64,000 bases of DNA, from the NCBI GenBank assembly GCA_963837515.1, contig CAWINT010000009.1, forward strand, positions 1 to 64,000, given 5' to 3'. The stretch is from RYN-230 sp963837515. Its GTDB lineage: Bacteria; Actinomycetota; Actinomycetes; Streptosporangiales; Streptosporangiaceae. Shown one piece after another: positions 30,805 through 39,341 of this stretch (its first letter is position 1; the number at the start of each line of letters is the position of its first letter). Under the pieces are notes generated by a model, which saw nothing but the letters and a program-made list of their open reading frames with translations, was not told the DNA's origin and did no database searches. Both the position numbers and the translations under genes were made by a program.

Positions 30805-31548
30805 GTGTGGCACAGCCTGGTGCACCGGGCCGCCGACGTCGAGCAGGTCACCGCCCGGCTGGCGGCGGAGAGCGCCCACCTGCCCGCGTGGCAGCGCCGC
30901 ACCCGCGGTGAGCACCGCTGGCCGGTGAACGTGGCCATCATCGTCGCCCTCGTGCTGCAGATGCTGCTGCCCGGGCAGATGGCGCTGCGGCCGCTGCCAC
31001 CCTGGCTGCTGCCGGCCCTGGAAGGGGCGCTGCTGGTCGGGCTGGCCATCGCCAACCCGGTCCGGATCGAGCGCCGGGCCCGGTTCGTCCGGTTCGTCAG
31101 CCTGGGCCTCGTCCTCATCATCACCGCGGCCAACGCCACCTCCGCGGTGATCCTGATCCGGCTCATCATCACGGACCCGGCGGCCACCGGCAGCGCCTAC
31201 CCGCTGCTCGCCTCGGGGGCCGCCATCTGGGCTACCAACGTGATCGCGTTCGCCCTGTGGTACTGGGAGTTCGACCGCGGCGGGCCGGTGCACCGGGCCA
31301 ACGCCACCTACCGCTACCTGGACTTCCTGTTCCCGCAGATGACGCTGCCGCCGGAACTGACCCACCCGGACTGGGAACCCCGGTTCGCCGACTACCTGTA
31401 CCTGGCGTTCACCAACGCGACCGCGTTCAGCCCCACCGATGTGATGCCGCTGGCCCGCTGGGCCAAGCTCGCCATGGCGGTGCAGTCCATGGTCTCGCTG
31501 GCCCTCGCGGCGCTGGTCATCGCCCGCGCGGTCAACATCCTCAGGTAG
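30805..31548 (+). CDS. Conserved actinobacterial membrane protein, start uncertain
   Basis: 247 residues from GTG 30805, with no ribosome site before it. The ATG at 30740 reads MTNGEPAPAGAPPAGRSR in another frame and would join this one after a one-base indel near 30790, so the annotated start may reflect a frameshift. Membrane helices lie at about 38-55, 62-82, 92-115, 130-150 and 222-245. Between the fourth and fifth is a soluble segment with ALWYWEFDRGGPVHRANATY, DFLFPQMTLPPELTHPDWEP and ADYLYLAFTNATAFSPTDVM. These blocks recur in uncharacterised membrane proteins of actinobacteria; function unknown. Confidence 0.75.
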   Translation: MWHSLVHRAADVEQVTARLAAESAHLPAWQRRTRGEHRWPVNVAIIVALVLQMLLPGQMALRPLPPWLLPALEGALLVGLAIANPVRIERRARFVRFVSLGLVLIITAANATSAVILIRLIITDPAATGSAYPLLASGAAIWATNVIAFALWYWEFDRGGPVHRANATYRYLDFLFPQMTLPPELTHPDWEPRFADYLYLAFTNATAFSPTDVMPLARWAKLAMAVQSMVSLALAALVIARAVNILR

Positions 31549-31657
31549 GGCGGCGGCCTGCCCTCGCGCTGCGGGTTACCAGCCGGTATCATTGGCCTTG
31601 TTACTCGCCAGTAGCAGGGATGGCGCCGTCCCTGCTCGACCAGACGGGGGCGGCCGA

Positions 31658-33484
31658 ATGGGTCACTACAAGAGCAACCTTCGCGACCTCGAGTTCAACC
31701 TGTTCGAGGTGCTGCGCCGGCAGGACGTGCTGGGCCGCGAGCCCTATCCCGAGGTGGACGAAGAGACCGCCCGCGGCATCCTGGACGAGGTAAACCGGCT
31801 GGCCAGCGGGCCGATCGCGGAGTCGTTCGCGGATGGGGACCGCAACCCGCCGGTGTTCGACCCCGCAACGCACTCGGTCCAGATGCCCGAGTCGTTCAAG
31901 AAGTCCTTTGCGGCGTTCATGGACGCCGAGTGGTACCGCCTCGACCTGCCGCCGGAACTGGGCGGCACCGGCGCGCCACGCACCCTGGCGTGGGCCGTGG
32001 CCGAGCTGATCCTGGGCGCCAACCCGGCCGTCTGGATGTACTCCGGCGGCCCCAACTTCGCCCAGGTCGTGTACCGCGTCGGCACCCCGGAGCAGCAGCG
32101 GTTCGCCGAGCAGGCGATCGAGCGCCAGTGGGGCGCGACCATGGTGCTGACCGAGCCCGAAGCGGGCTCGGACGTCGGGGCGGGCCGGACCAGGGCCATC
32201 GAGCAGCCGGACGGCACCTGGCACATCGAGGGCGTCAAGCGGTTCATCACCAGCGCCGAGCATGACATGGCGGAGAACATCTTCCACCTGGTGCTGGCGC
32301 GTCCCGAGGGGGCCGGGCCGGGCACCAAGGGACTGTCCATGTTCCTGGTGCCCAAGTACCTCGTCGGCCCAGACGGCGAACTGGGCGAACGGAACGGTGT
32401 CTACGTCACCGGGGTCGAGCACAAGATGGGCCTCAAGGCGTTGACCACCTGCGAGCTGACGTTCGGCGGCGGGGACCGCCCGGCGGTCGGCACCCTGATC
32501 GGCGGGGTGCACGACGGCATCCGGCAGATGTTCCTGATCATCGAGCACGCCCGGATGATGGTCGGCACCAAGGCCATCGCCACCCTGTCCACCGGTTACC
32601 TGAACGCGCTGGAGTACGCGCGGCAGCGGGTCCAGGGCGCCGACCTGACCCAGATGACGGACAAGGCCGCACCCCGGGTCACGATCATCCACCACCCCGA
32701 CGTGCGCCGGATGCTGATGCTGCAGAAGGCCTACGCCGAGGGGATGCGGGCGCTGGTCCTCTTCACCGCCTCCTGGCAGGACACCATCCAGATGGCCAAC
32801 GCCAGCGGCGTGGACGACGACCTCGCGGTGCGGATGAACGACCTGCTGCTGCCGGTGGTCAAGGGCGTCGGCTCGGAACGTGCCTACGAGTTCCTCACCC
32901 TGTCGCTGCAGACCTTCGGCGGGTCCGGTTTCATTCAGGACTTCCCGGTCGAGCAGTACATCCGGGACGCCAAGATCGACAGCCTGTACGAGGGCACCAC
33001 CGCGATCCAGGGGATGGACCTGTTCTTCCGCAAGATCGTCCGGGACCAGGGCGTGGCGCTGCGCGCGCTGCTGGCCGACGTGCGGGAGTTCGCCGCCGGG
33101 GAAGCCGGCAACGGCCGGCTCAAGACCGAGCGGGCCGCCCTGGCCGCCGCCGCCGACGACGTCGAGGCCATGGTGAACACCATGTCCGGCTACGCCCTGG
33201 CGTCGCTGGAGCAGCCGGCCGAGGTCCACAAGGCCGGGCTGAACACCACCCGGCTGCTGATGGCGCTGGGCGACCTGATCATCGGCTGGCTGCTGGCCCG
33301 CCAGGCCGAGGTGGCGCTGGCCGCGCTCGACGCGGGCGCGGGCCGCGACGAAGCGTTCTACCAGGGCAAGCTGGCCACCGCCCGGTTCTTCGCGCAGACC
33401 GTGCTGCCCAAGCTGGCCGTCGAGCGGGAGATCGCCGGCAACACCACCCTCGACCTGATGGAACTGCCCGAGGACGCCTTCTGA
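31658..33484 (+). CDS. fadE5: Broad-range acyl-CoA dehydrogenase, FadE5-like
   Basis: 608 residues from ATG 31658. It matches mycobacterial FadE5 (611 aa) throughout: HYKSNLRDLEFNLFEVL, VEGDRNPPVFDP-like and PESFKKSFAAFMDAEWYRLD. Further matches are MVLTEPEAGSDVGAGRTRAI, GTKAIATLSTGYLNALEYAR, LQTFGGSGFIQDFPVEQYIR and DAKIDSLYEGTTAIQGMDLF. The last block carries the typical catalytic Glu context (YEGTT). FadE5 catalyses the first dehydrogenation step of beta-oxidation on chains of many lengths. A terminator stem follows within 5 bp. Confidence 0.95.
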   Translation: MGHYKSNLRDLEFNLFEVLRRQDVLGREPYPEVDEETARGILDEVNRLASGPIAESFADGDRNPPVFDPATHSVQMPESFKKSFAAFMDAEWYRLDLPPELGGTGAPRTLAWAVAELILGANPAVWMYSGGPNFAQVVYRVGTPEQQRFAEQAIERQWGATMVLTEPEAGSDVGAGRTRAIEQPDGTWHIEGVKRFITSAEHDMAENIFHLVLARPEGAGPGTKGLSMFLVPKYLVGPDGELGERNGVYVTGVEHKMGLKALTTCELTFGGGDRPAVGTLIGGVHDGIRQMFLIIEHARMMVGTKAIATLSTGYLNALEYARQRVQGADLTQMTDKAAPRVTIIHHPDVRRMLMLQKAYAEGMRALVLFTASWQDTIQMANASGVDDDLAVRMNDLLLPVVKGVGSERAYEFLTLSLQTFGGSGFIQDFPVEQYIRDAKIDSLYEGTTAIQGMDLFFRKIVRDQGVALRALLADVREFAAGEAGNGRLKTERAALAAAADDVEAMVNTMSGYALASLEQPAEVHKAGLNTTRLLMALGDLIIGWLLARQAEVALAALDAGAGRDEAFYQGKLATARFFAQTVLPKLAVEREIAGNTTLDLMELPEDAF

Positions 33485-33487
33485 GCC

Positions 33488-33512
33488 AGCCCGGGGGGGT
33501 GACCCCCGGGCT
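33488..33512. terminator. Bidirectional terminator between fadE5 and the Dabb gene
   Basis: agcccggggg (33488-33497) pairs perfectly with cccccgggct (33503-33512), loop ggtga. It lies between two convergent genes (stops at 33484 and 33516) and serves both. Confidence 0.85.
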
Positions 33513-33515
33513 AAC

Positions 33516-33809
33516 TCAGACCTCATACTGGACGGCGGCGCGGCTGGCGATCAGCGGCTGGATGTACTCGGTGATGATCGCCCGGTGCGCCGGGTGGTCC
33601 CGGTACACCAGGTAGTCAGCCACGCTGTCGAAGTCGGCGACCACCGCGAACTGGTAGTTGCCCGGATTCAGTCCCGCGTCCGGCCCAAGGTGGTAGGCCC
33701 GCAGTTCGGTGATGATCCCGGGCAGCGCGCGCAGCTCGGCGGCGACCTTCTCCACCTGCTGCGGCGTGGTGCCTTCCTGCCAGGTGAACAGCACGACGTG
33801 CCGGAACAT
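33516..33809 (-). CDS. Stress-responsive A/B barrel (Dabb) protein
   Basis: 97 residues from ATG 33809 with AGGGAG upstream. Starts MFRHVVLFTWQEGTTPQQVE, continues LRAYHLGPDAGLNPGNYQFA and DFDSVADYLVYRDHPAHRAI, the full single ferredoxin-like Dabb domain with its conserved H (FRHVV) and HPAH. Such dimeric proteins may be small-molecule binders or monooxygenase-like. It is the last gene of the operon running from 37438, 29 bp after the E2 stop. Confidence 0.9.
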   Translation of the reverse strand: MFRHVVLFTWQEGTTPQQVEKVAAELRALPGIITELRAYHLGPDAGLNPGNYQFAVVADFDSVADYLVYRDHPAHRAIITEYIQPLIASRAAVQYEV

Positions 33810-33838
33810 GCACGGCTCCCTTTCTCGATCGCGCCCGG

Positions 33839-35287
33839 TCAGCCCCAGGCGAGCATCCGCAACGGGTCGGTGAGCATGGCGCCGATGTCGCGCAGCACCG
33901 CCGAGCCCAGGTCCCCGTCCACGATGCGGTGGTCGAAGGACAGCGACAAGGTGGTCACCTGACGCACCGCGAGCTGGCCGTCCACCACCCACGGCGCCTC
34001 CCTGATCTGGCCGAACGCCAGGATGGCGGCCTCCGGGGGGGTCAGGATCGGGGTACCCGCGTCCACCCCGAACACCCCGACGTTGGTGATCGTGATCGTC
34101 CCGCCGGTCAGGTCGGCCGGGGTGGACCGGCCCTCCCGGGCGGTGGCGGCCAGGCCGGCCAGGGCGCCGGCCAGTGCGGGCAGGCTCAGCGTGTCCGCGT
34201 CCTTGATGTTCGGCACCATCAGGCCGCGCTCGGTGGCGGCGGCGATGCCGAGGTTCACGTAGTGCTTGACCACGATCTCCTGGGCCTGCTCGTCCCACGT
34301 CGAATTGATCAGGGGATGCCGCTGGATCGCGGTCAGCAGCGCACGGGCCACCAAGAGCAGCGGCGATACCCGGACCCCGGCGAATTCCGGCAGGTCGCGG
34401 AGCGCTTTCACCGCCGCCACCGCGGCCGTCGCGTCCACCTGGAGGAACTCGGTGACGTGCGGGGCGGTGAAGGAGCTGGCGGTTACCGCTGCCGCCATGT
34501 GCTTGCGCACGCCGCGGATGGGAATGCGTTCCTCCCGCGTCCCGGGCCGGGTCACGGTGGCCAGGTCCGGGACGCCGGCCGGGGCGGTGGCCAGGTCCGG
34601 GACGCCGGCCGGGGCGGTGGCCGCCCGTTGCACGTCCTCGCGGGTGATCGACCCGGCCGGCCCGGTTCCGGTCAGCGCGGCCAGGTCGATGCCCAGGTCC
34701 CGGGCCAGCTTGCGCACCGGCGGCTTGGCCAGCACCGGCGCCGGCCCGCGGGGACGGCCCCCCGGCGCCCCCCGCGAGTCGTCGGGGGCGGCGCGCCCGG
34801 CCGGCCGCGCCGGGGCAGCCGCTTCGTTACGGCCGTTGGTCCCGTTGGTCCCGTCGCCCGCGGGTGCCTTGCGCGCCCGCCGCGTGGTCGCGGCCGCCTT
34901 GACCCCGTAGCCCACCAGGACCGCCTGGCGTCCCTCGTCCGGGGCCGGGAGCGGCGGCAGCAGGTCATCCGGGCCCGGGTGCGGCCCGGCCGCGGCGATG
35001 GCCGACGGGTCGGCGGGCGGGCCGCCCCCGGTGTCCTCGGTGTCCTCGGTGTCCACCGCGATGATCGGCGTCCCGACCTCCACCGTCTGGCCCTCCGGGA
35101 CCAGGAGCGCGGCCACCACGCCCTCGAACGGGCAGGGTAGCTCGACCAGCGATTTTGCCGTCTCGATCTCCACGATGGTCTGGTTGACCGTCACCGGGTC
35201 GCCGGACCGCACCCGCCAGGTCACGATGTCCGCCTCGGTCAGCCCTTCGCCGACGTCGGGCAGCCGGAACTCACGTCGCTCAGTCAT
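33839..35287 (-). CDS. bkdC: 2-oxo-acid dehydrogenase E2 (lipoamide acyltransferase)
   Basis: 482 residues from ATG 35287. The lipoyl domain (1-78) carries the lipoylated Lys in VEIETAKSLVELPCP. A flexible Asp/Pro/Ala linker leads to the peripheral-subunit-binding domain (about 175-212: AKPPVRKLARDLGIDLAALT, GPAGSITREDVQ). The catalytic domain (about 250-482) ends with LSFDHRIVDGDLGSAVLRDI, containing the His and Asp of HRxxxDG. The linker after the binding domain has a perfect 30-bp duplication (34557-34616) giving APAGVPDLAT twice. It transfers the acyl group from E1 to CoA. Located 16 bp after E1beta. Confidence 0.92.
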   Translation of the reverse strand: MTERREFRLPDVGEGLTEADIVTWRVRSGDPVTVNQTIVEIETAKSLVELPCPFEGVVAALLVPEGQTVEVGTPIIAVDTEDTEDTGGGPPADPSAIAAAGPHPGPDDLLPPLPAPDEGRQAVLVGYGVKAAATTRRARKAPAGDGTNGTNGRNEAAAPARPAGRAAPDDSRGAPGGRPRGPAPVLAKPPVRKLARDLGIDLAALTGTGPAGSITREDVQRAATAPAGVPDLATAPAGVPDLATVTRPGTREERIPIRGVRKHMAAAVTASSFTAPHVTEFLQVDATAAVAAVKALRDLPEFAGVRVSPLLLVARALLTAIQRHPLINSTWDEQAQEIVVKHYVNLGIAAATERGLMVPNIKDADTLSLPALAGALAGLAATAREGRSTPADLTGGTITITNVGVFGVDAGTPILTPPEAAILAFGQIREAPWVVDGQLAVRQVTTLSLSFDHRIVDGDLGSAVLRDIGAMLTDPLRMLAWG

Positions 35288-35303
35288 GGATTGCGCTCCC
35301 GGC

Positions 35304-36287
35304 TCAGTAGGCGAAGGTGCGGTCTACGGCGTCGAGCACCCGGTCGAGATCGGGCAGGTAGTGCTCTTCCAGCCGGGACGGCGGGTACGGGGTGGAGAAC
35401 CCCCCCACCCGCAGCACCGGCGCCTGCAGGTGGTAGAAGCACTCCTCGGTGACCCGGGCCGCGATCTCCGCGCCGAGACCACCGGTGACCGGTGCCTCGT
35501 GCACCACGACGCACCGGCCGGTGCGTCGGACCGAGTCGCAGACCATGGCGGTGTCCAGCGGTGACAGCGAGCGCAGGTCGATCACCTCCACCGAGCGCCC
35601 GTCAGCGCGGGCCGCGGCCGCCGACTCCACGCAGGTCCGCACCATCGGGCCGTAGCACAGCACGGTCACGTCGGTCCCGTCCAGCACGACCCGGGCCCGC
35701 TCCATCGGGTGCGCGCCGTCCAGGCTGGCCCCGGTGTCCACCTCGGCCTTGTCCCAGTAGCGCCGCTTCGGCTCGAAGAAGATCACCGGGTCGTCGCAGC
35801 GGATGGCCTGCTGGATCATGGTGTAGGCGTCCGCGGCGTTGCCGCAGGCCACCACCCGTAGCCCGGCGGTGTGCGCGAACAGCGCCTCCGGCGACTCGCT
35901 GTGGTGCTCCACCGCGCCGATGCCGCCGCCGCAGGGGATCCGGACCGTCACCGGCACGGCGGCGTGACCGAGCGAGCGCAGCCGCATCTTGGCCAGCTGG
36001 CTGACGATCTGGTCGAAGGCCGGGAACACGAACCCGTCGAACTGGATCTCACAGACCGGCCGGAAGCCCCGCAGCGCCAGGCCGATGGCGGTGCCGATGA
36101 TGCCCGACTCGGCCAGCGGCGTGTCGATCACCCGGCTCTCGCCGAAGTCCTTCTGCAGGCCGTCGGTGACCCGGAAGACACCACCCAGCTTGCCCACGTC
36201 CTCGCCCATCACGAGGACCTTGGGGTCGTCCTCCAGCGCCCGGCGCAGGCCGGCGTTCAGCCCTTTGGACAGGGTCATCGTGGTCAC
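35304..36287 (-). CDS. bkdB: 2-oxo-acid dehydrogenase E1 beta subunit
   Basis: 327 residues from GTG 36287, which overlaps the E1alpha stop (GTGA); ATG 36278 is an in-frame alternative. Transketolase-type pyrimidine domain: LVMGEDVGKLGGVFRVTDGL, RVIDTPLAESGIIGTAIGLA, CEIQFDGFVFPAFDQIVSQL, and a C-terminal domain with VIDLRSLSPLDTAMVCDSVR and VVHEAPVTGGLGAEIAARVT. The Glu in LAES/EIQF activates thiamine diphosphate with the alpha subunit. Forms an alpha2beta2 E1 with the adjacent gene. Confidence 0.93.
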   Translation of the reverse strand: MTTMTLSKGLNAGLRRALEDDPKVLVMGEDVGKLGGVFRVTDGLQKDFGESRVIDTPLAESGIIGTAIGLALRGFRPVCEIQFDGFVFPAFDQIVSQLAKMRLRSLGHAAVPVTVRIPCGGGIGAVEHHSESPEALFAHTAGLRVVACGNAADAYTMIQQAIRCDDPVIFFEPKRRYWDKAEVDTGASLDGAHPMERARVVLDGTDVTVLCYGPMVRTCVESAAAARADGRSVEVIDLRSLSPLDTAMVCDSVRRTGRCVVVHEAPVTGGLGAEIAARVTEECFYHLQAPVLRVGGFSTPYPPSRLEEHYLPDLDRVLDAVDRTFAY

Positions 36288-37438
36288 CGGGCCACCTCCT
36301 CGGCGAACGATTCGAGGTAGGCCGCGTACTGCGCCCGCTCCGCCTCCAGCAGCGCGTTCGGGCCGGCGTACACGTTCTCGAAGATGGCCAGCGGCCGCGG
36401 GTCGGTCATCTGCTGGCAGCCCTTGCGCACCCGGCGGCCGAGTTCGTCGGCCTGGGCGTTGACCTGCGCGAAAAAGTCGGCGCCGGCGGTGCCGCTGCGC
36501 ACCAGGTACGCCTTGACCCGCTCGATCGGGTCCTTGAGCTTCCACGCCTCCAGTTCGCTGGCCAGCCGGTACCGGGTCGGGTCGTCGGTGGTGGTGTGCG
36601 CCCCCATCCGGTAGGTGAAGGCTTCGATCAGCGTGGGCCCCTGGCCTTCCCGGGCGGCCTGCAGGGCCTGACGGGTCACCGCCAGGCAGCCGAACACGTC
36701 GTTGCCGTCCACCCGGATCCCGGGGAACCCGAAACCGCGGGCCCGCTGGTAGAGCGGGATCCGGCTCTGCCGTTCCAGCGGCTCGGAGATGGCCCACTGG
36801 TTGTTCTGGCAGAAGAACACCACCGGGGCATTGAACACCGACGCCCAGATGAACGCCTCGTTCACGTCGCCCTGGCTGGTGGCGCCGTCGCCGAAGTAGA
36901 CGACGACCGCCTCGCCGTCCTCGCCGACCGCGCCGTCCCGCTGGATGCCCATGGCGTACCCGGTGGCGTGCAGCGTCTGCGCGCCGATCACGATCGTGTA
37001 CAGGTGGAACCGGTGCGCGGCTGGGTCCCAGCCGCCGTGGCTGACCCCGCGGAACAGCTCCAGCAGCCGTAGCGGGTCCAGCCCCCGGCACCAGGCCACG
37101 CCGTGCTCCCGGTAGGTCGGGAACGCCATGTCCCGCGGCCCGAGCGCGCGGCCCGAACCGACCTGAGCGGCCTCCTGGCCGAGCAGGGAAGCCCAGATGC
37201 CGAGTTCGCCCTGCCGCTGCAGGGCGATCGCCTCGGTGTCGATCCGCCGGACCAGGACCAGGTCGGTGTACAGGTCCTTGACCTCGTCGTCGGTCAGCTC
37301 CAGCGGGTAGTCAGGATGGTCCACCCGCTCGCCCTCGGGCGTGAGCAGCTGGATAGTTTCGGTACGCGATCCCGGCTGCCGGTCCAGGCGCGCCGTGGAT
37401 CCCGGTGCGGTCACCGCACCGTCGGCTTCGACGGCCAC
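36284..37438 (-). CDS. bkdA: 2-oxo-acid dehydrogenase E1 alpha subunit
   Basis: 384 residues from GTG 37438, selected because AGAGGGAG lies 7 bases upstream; an in-frame GTG at 37465 is further from any site. The thiamine-diphosphate motif is complete: VYFGDGATSQGDVNEAFIWA ... FFCQNNQWAIS. Also FPTYREHGVAWCRGLDPLRL, HLYTIVIGAQTLHATGYAMG and EAFTYRMGAHTTTDDPTRYR. It decarboxylates a 2-oxo acid; separate alpha and beta chains suit a branched-chain or pyruvate complex, and the nearby acyl-CoA dehydrogenases and valine dehydrogenase favour branched-chain substrates. No E3 gene is adjacent. Confidence 0.92.
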   Translation of the reverse strand: MAVEADGAVTAPGSTARLDRQPGSRTETIQLLTPEGERVDHPDYPLELTDDEVKDLYTDLVLVRRIDTEAIALQRQGELGIWASLLGQEAAQVGSGRALGPRDMAFPTYREHGVAWCRGLDPLRLLELFRGVSHGGWDPAAHRFHLYTIVIGAQTLHATGYAMGIQRDGAVGEDGEAVVVYFGDGATSQGDVNEAFIWASVFNAPVVFFCQNNQWAISEPLERQSRIPLYQRARGFGFPGIRVDGNDVFGCLAVTRQALQAAREGQGPTLIEAFTYRMGAHTTTDDPTRYRLASELEAWKLKDPIERVKAYLVRSGTAGADFFAQVNAQADELGRRVRKGCQQMTDPRPLAIFENVYAGPNALLEAERAQYAAYLESFAEEVAR

Positions 37439-37455
37439 GTGCCACTCCCTCTGTG

Positions 37456-37493
37456 TGGGGTTCACTAGTCCCCATGGTGGTGGGGTTCACTAG
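37456..37493. promoter_or_regulatory. Direct repeat in the divergent bkd/purS region
   Basis: tggggttcactag occurs at 37456-37468 and again at 37481-37493, each followed by t/g and ccc. Placed just upstream of the E1alpha start and within the divergent region with purS, it may be an operator or promoter duplication. Confidence 0.4.
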
Positions 37494-37578
37494 GCCCATC
37501 GTGACAGACCGAGCCGCGGCCGGGGAAACCACCGCCGCGGAAAAGCCGCGAACGGCGGCGATCAGGAAGGCAGGGACA

Positions 37579-37821
37579 GTGGCCCGGATAGTCGTTGACG
37601 TGATGCTCCGCCGGGAGATCCACGATCCGCAGGGGGAGGCGATCGCGAGTGCCTGCCAGCGGCTCGGGTTCGGCCAGGTGCTCGGCGTCCGCCAGGGCAA
37701 GCGGTTCGAGGTGGAACTGAGCGGGCCGGCCGATGAGGCGGCGCTGGCGAAGGTGGCCGAACTGGCGGGCGAACTGCTCGCCAACCCGGTCATCGAGGAA
37801 TTCACCCTGCGGGAAGGTTGA
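37579..37821 (+). CDS. purS: Phosphoribosylformylglycinamidine synthase subunit PurS
   Basis: 80 residues from GTG 37579, preceded by AGGAAGG; the longer open frame does not fit the family's normal 80-85 residues. ARIVVDVMLRREIHDPQGEA, QRLGFGQVLGVRQGKRFEVE and the C-terminal NPVIEEFTLRE are typical. PurS is the bridge that brings PurQ (glutaminase) and PurL (synthetase) together in step 4 of purine synthesis. It leads a cluster with purQ and purL, interrupted by one ATPase-fold gene. Confidence 0.93.
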   Translation: MARIVVDVMLRREIHDPQGEAIASACQRLGFGQVLGVRQGKRFEVELSGPADEAALAKVAELAGELLANPVIEEFTLREG

Positions 37822-37925
37822 TCAACTGAGAAACATAACACCGAGAGTTCACGATTATCCCGGCCGGGGCCGGGAATGGACTTCGGTGGCCAGCACGTAC
37901 GCGAGGTGAGGGAACTGAGGGGCGG

Positions 37926-38597
37926 ATGCGGGCTCAGCTGAGACGCACCGAGGAGTCGATGGTGGACGTGGAGTTCTGCCTGGTGTTCCCGCACGAGGCG
38001 CTGAGCGTGCCGGTGATGCGGCGGGTGCTCGGCGACACGTTGCGCCGGCTGGGTGCGGATGAGGACGGGGTTTCCGACCTGTTGCTCGCCGTCACCGAGG
38101 CGTGCACCAACGTGCTCAGGCACGGGACACCGGGACCGCGCTACGAGATCGTGGCCCGGATCGGCGAGCGGGGCTGCCTGATCCAGGTGCTGAACGACGA
38201 GCGCGGCTTGGAGCCGCTGCTGGTCCCCGCCCCGCGCCGGCCGATGTGGGACACGGCAGGGGTCCCGGGCCGGTTCCGCCGCCGGGCGGTCCGGCCGGCG
38301 TTGCGGCGGCTGCCTCTCAGCGGCCGCCGCGGCCGTCAGGCGCCCCACCCGCTGACCGAGGACCAGGTCATCGCGACGCTCCCGGAGTCCGGCCGCGGCC
38401 TGGCCATCATGCGGGCCTGCGTGGACGACGTGACACTGAGCAACGATCCCGGCGTGGGCACGGTGGTCTCGCTGGAGAAGCGGATGGCCTGGCGCGAGGA
38501 CGCCCTGCTGGGCCAGCCGGGTGAACTGCCGGCCAGCACGGACGCAGAGGTCGCGGAGAGCGGGCGGCCGGAGCAGCGGCTCCGCAACGCCGGCTGA
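37926..38597 (+). CDS. ATP-binding anti-sigma-like protein in the purine cluster
   Basis: 223 residues from ATG 37926 (GAGGGGCGG before it; ATG 37959 is possible). GHKL ATPase boxes: DLLLAVTEACTNVLRHG (N box), LIQVLNDERGLEPL (with the usual D-x-G replaced by ND-RG) and ESGRGLAIMRACVDDVTLSN (G box), separated by an unusually long Arg/Pro-rich insert (about 105-145). RsbW-like serine kinase or anti-sigma factor by family. Its position between purS and purQ is conserved-looking for actinomycetes but its link to purine synthesis is unknown. Confidence 0.82.
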   Translation: MRAQLRRTEESMVDVEFCLVFPHEALSVPVMRRVLGDTLRRLGADEDGVSDLLLAVTEACTNVLRHGTPGPRYEIVARIGERGCLIQVLNDERGLEPLLVPAPRRPMWDTAGVPGRFRRRAVRPALRRLPLSGRRGRQAPHPLTEDQVIATLPESGRGLAIMRACVDDVTLSNDPGVGTVVSLEKRMAWREDALLGQPGELPASTDAEVAESGRPEQRLRNAG

Positions 38598-38663
38598 TCC
38601 GGGCGCGGGCAGCGGCACGGTACCCTGCAGGCAGACACCCCCGCTCTCTGCTGTGAGGCACCC

Positions 38664-39341
38664 ATGACAGCCCGTGTGGGCGTCATCACATTTCCTGGCT
38701 CGCTGGATGACGTGGACGCTGCCCGCGCGGTCCGGCTGGCCGGTGGTGAGCCGGTCCCGCTGTGGCACGGCGACCAGGACCTGCGCGGCGTAACCGCGGT
38801 CGTCCTGCCCGGCGGCTTTTCCTACGGCGATTACCTGCGCTGCGGGGCGATCGCCCGGTTCGCCCCGGTGATGGGCGAGCTGATCCCGGCCGCCCGGGCC
38901 GGCCTGCCGGTCCTGGGTATCTGCAACGGTTTCCAGATCCTGTGCGAGGCGCACCTGCTGCCCGGCGCGCTGACCCGCAACGTGGGCCTGCGGTTCATCG
39001 ACCGCCGGGTGCGGGTGCGGATCGAGGACACCAGCACGCCGTGGACGTCCGGTTACGCCCGGAACCAGGAGATCACCGTGGTGCTCAAGAGCGGCGAGGG
39101 AGCCTACGTGGCCGACCACGCCACGCTGGCCCGGCTGACCGCCGGCGGCCAGGTGGTCGCCCGGTACGCGGGCGGCAACCCGAACGGCTCGGTGGGCGAC
39201 ATCGCGGGCGTGCGCAACGAGGCCGGCAACGTGGTCGGGCTGATGCCCCACCCGGAGCACGCGATCGACCCGCTCACCGGACCCGGCGCCGACGGCCTCG
39301 GGTTCTTCACCTCGGTGCTGCGGGCCCTGGTGGAGGGATGA
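38664..39341 (+). CDS. purQ: Phosphoribosylformylglycinamidine synthase subunit PurQ
   Basis: 225 residues from ATG 38664. Class I glutamine amidotransferase: PGGFSYGDYLRCGAIARFAP, nucleophile Cys in LPVLGICNGFQILCEAHLLP, and the His/Glu pair in VGLMPHPEHAIDPLTG. It hydrolyses glutamine and channels ammonia to PurL. The stop overlaps the purL start (ATGA), so the two are translationally coupled. Confidence 0.97.
   Translation: MTARVGVITFPGSLDDVDAARAVRLAGGEPVPLWHGDQDLRGVTAVVLPGGFSYGDYLRCGAIARFAPVMGELIPAARAGLPVLGICNGFQILCEAHLLPGALTRNVGLRFIDRRVRVRIEDTSTPWTSGYARNQEITVVLKSGEGAYVADHATLARLTAGGQVVARYAGGNPNGSVGDIAGVRNEAGNVVGLMPHPEHAIDPLTGPGADGLGFFTSVLRALVEG

Noticed and set aside
31601..33526. Very long minus-strand open frame opposite fadE5, with similar long frames opposite the E2, purL and GH15 genes
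   Set aside because: Antisense shadows of GC-rich coding sequence with His/Arg/Gln-rich composition and no motifs.
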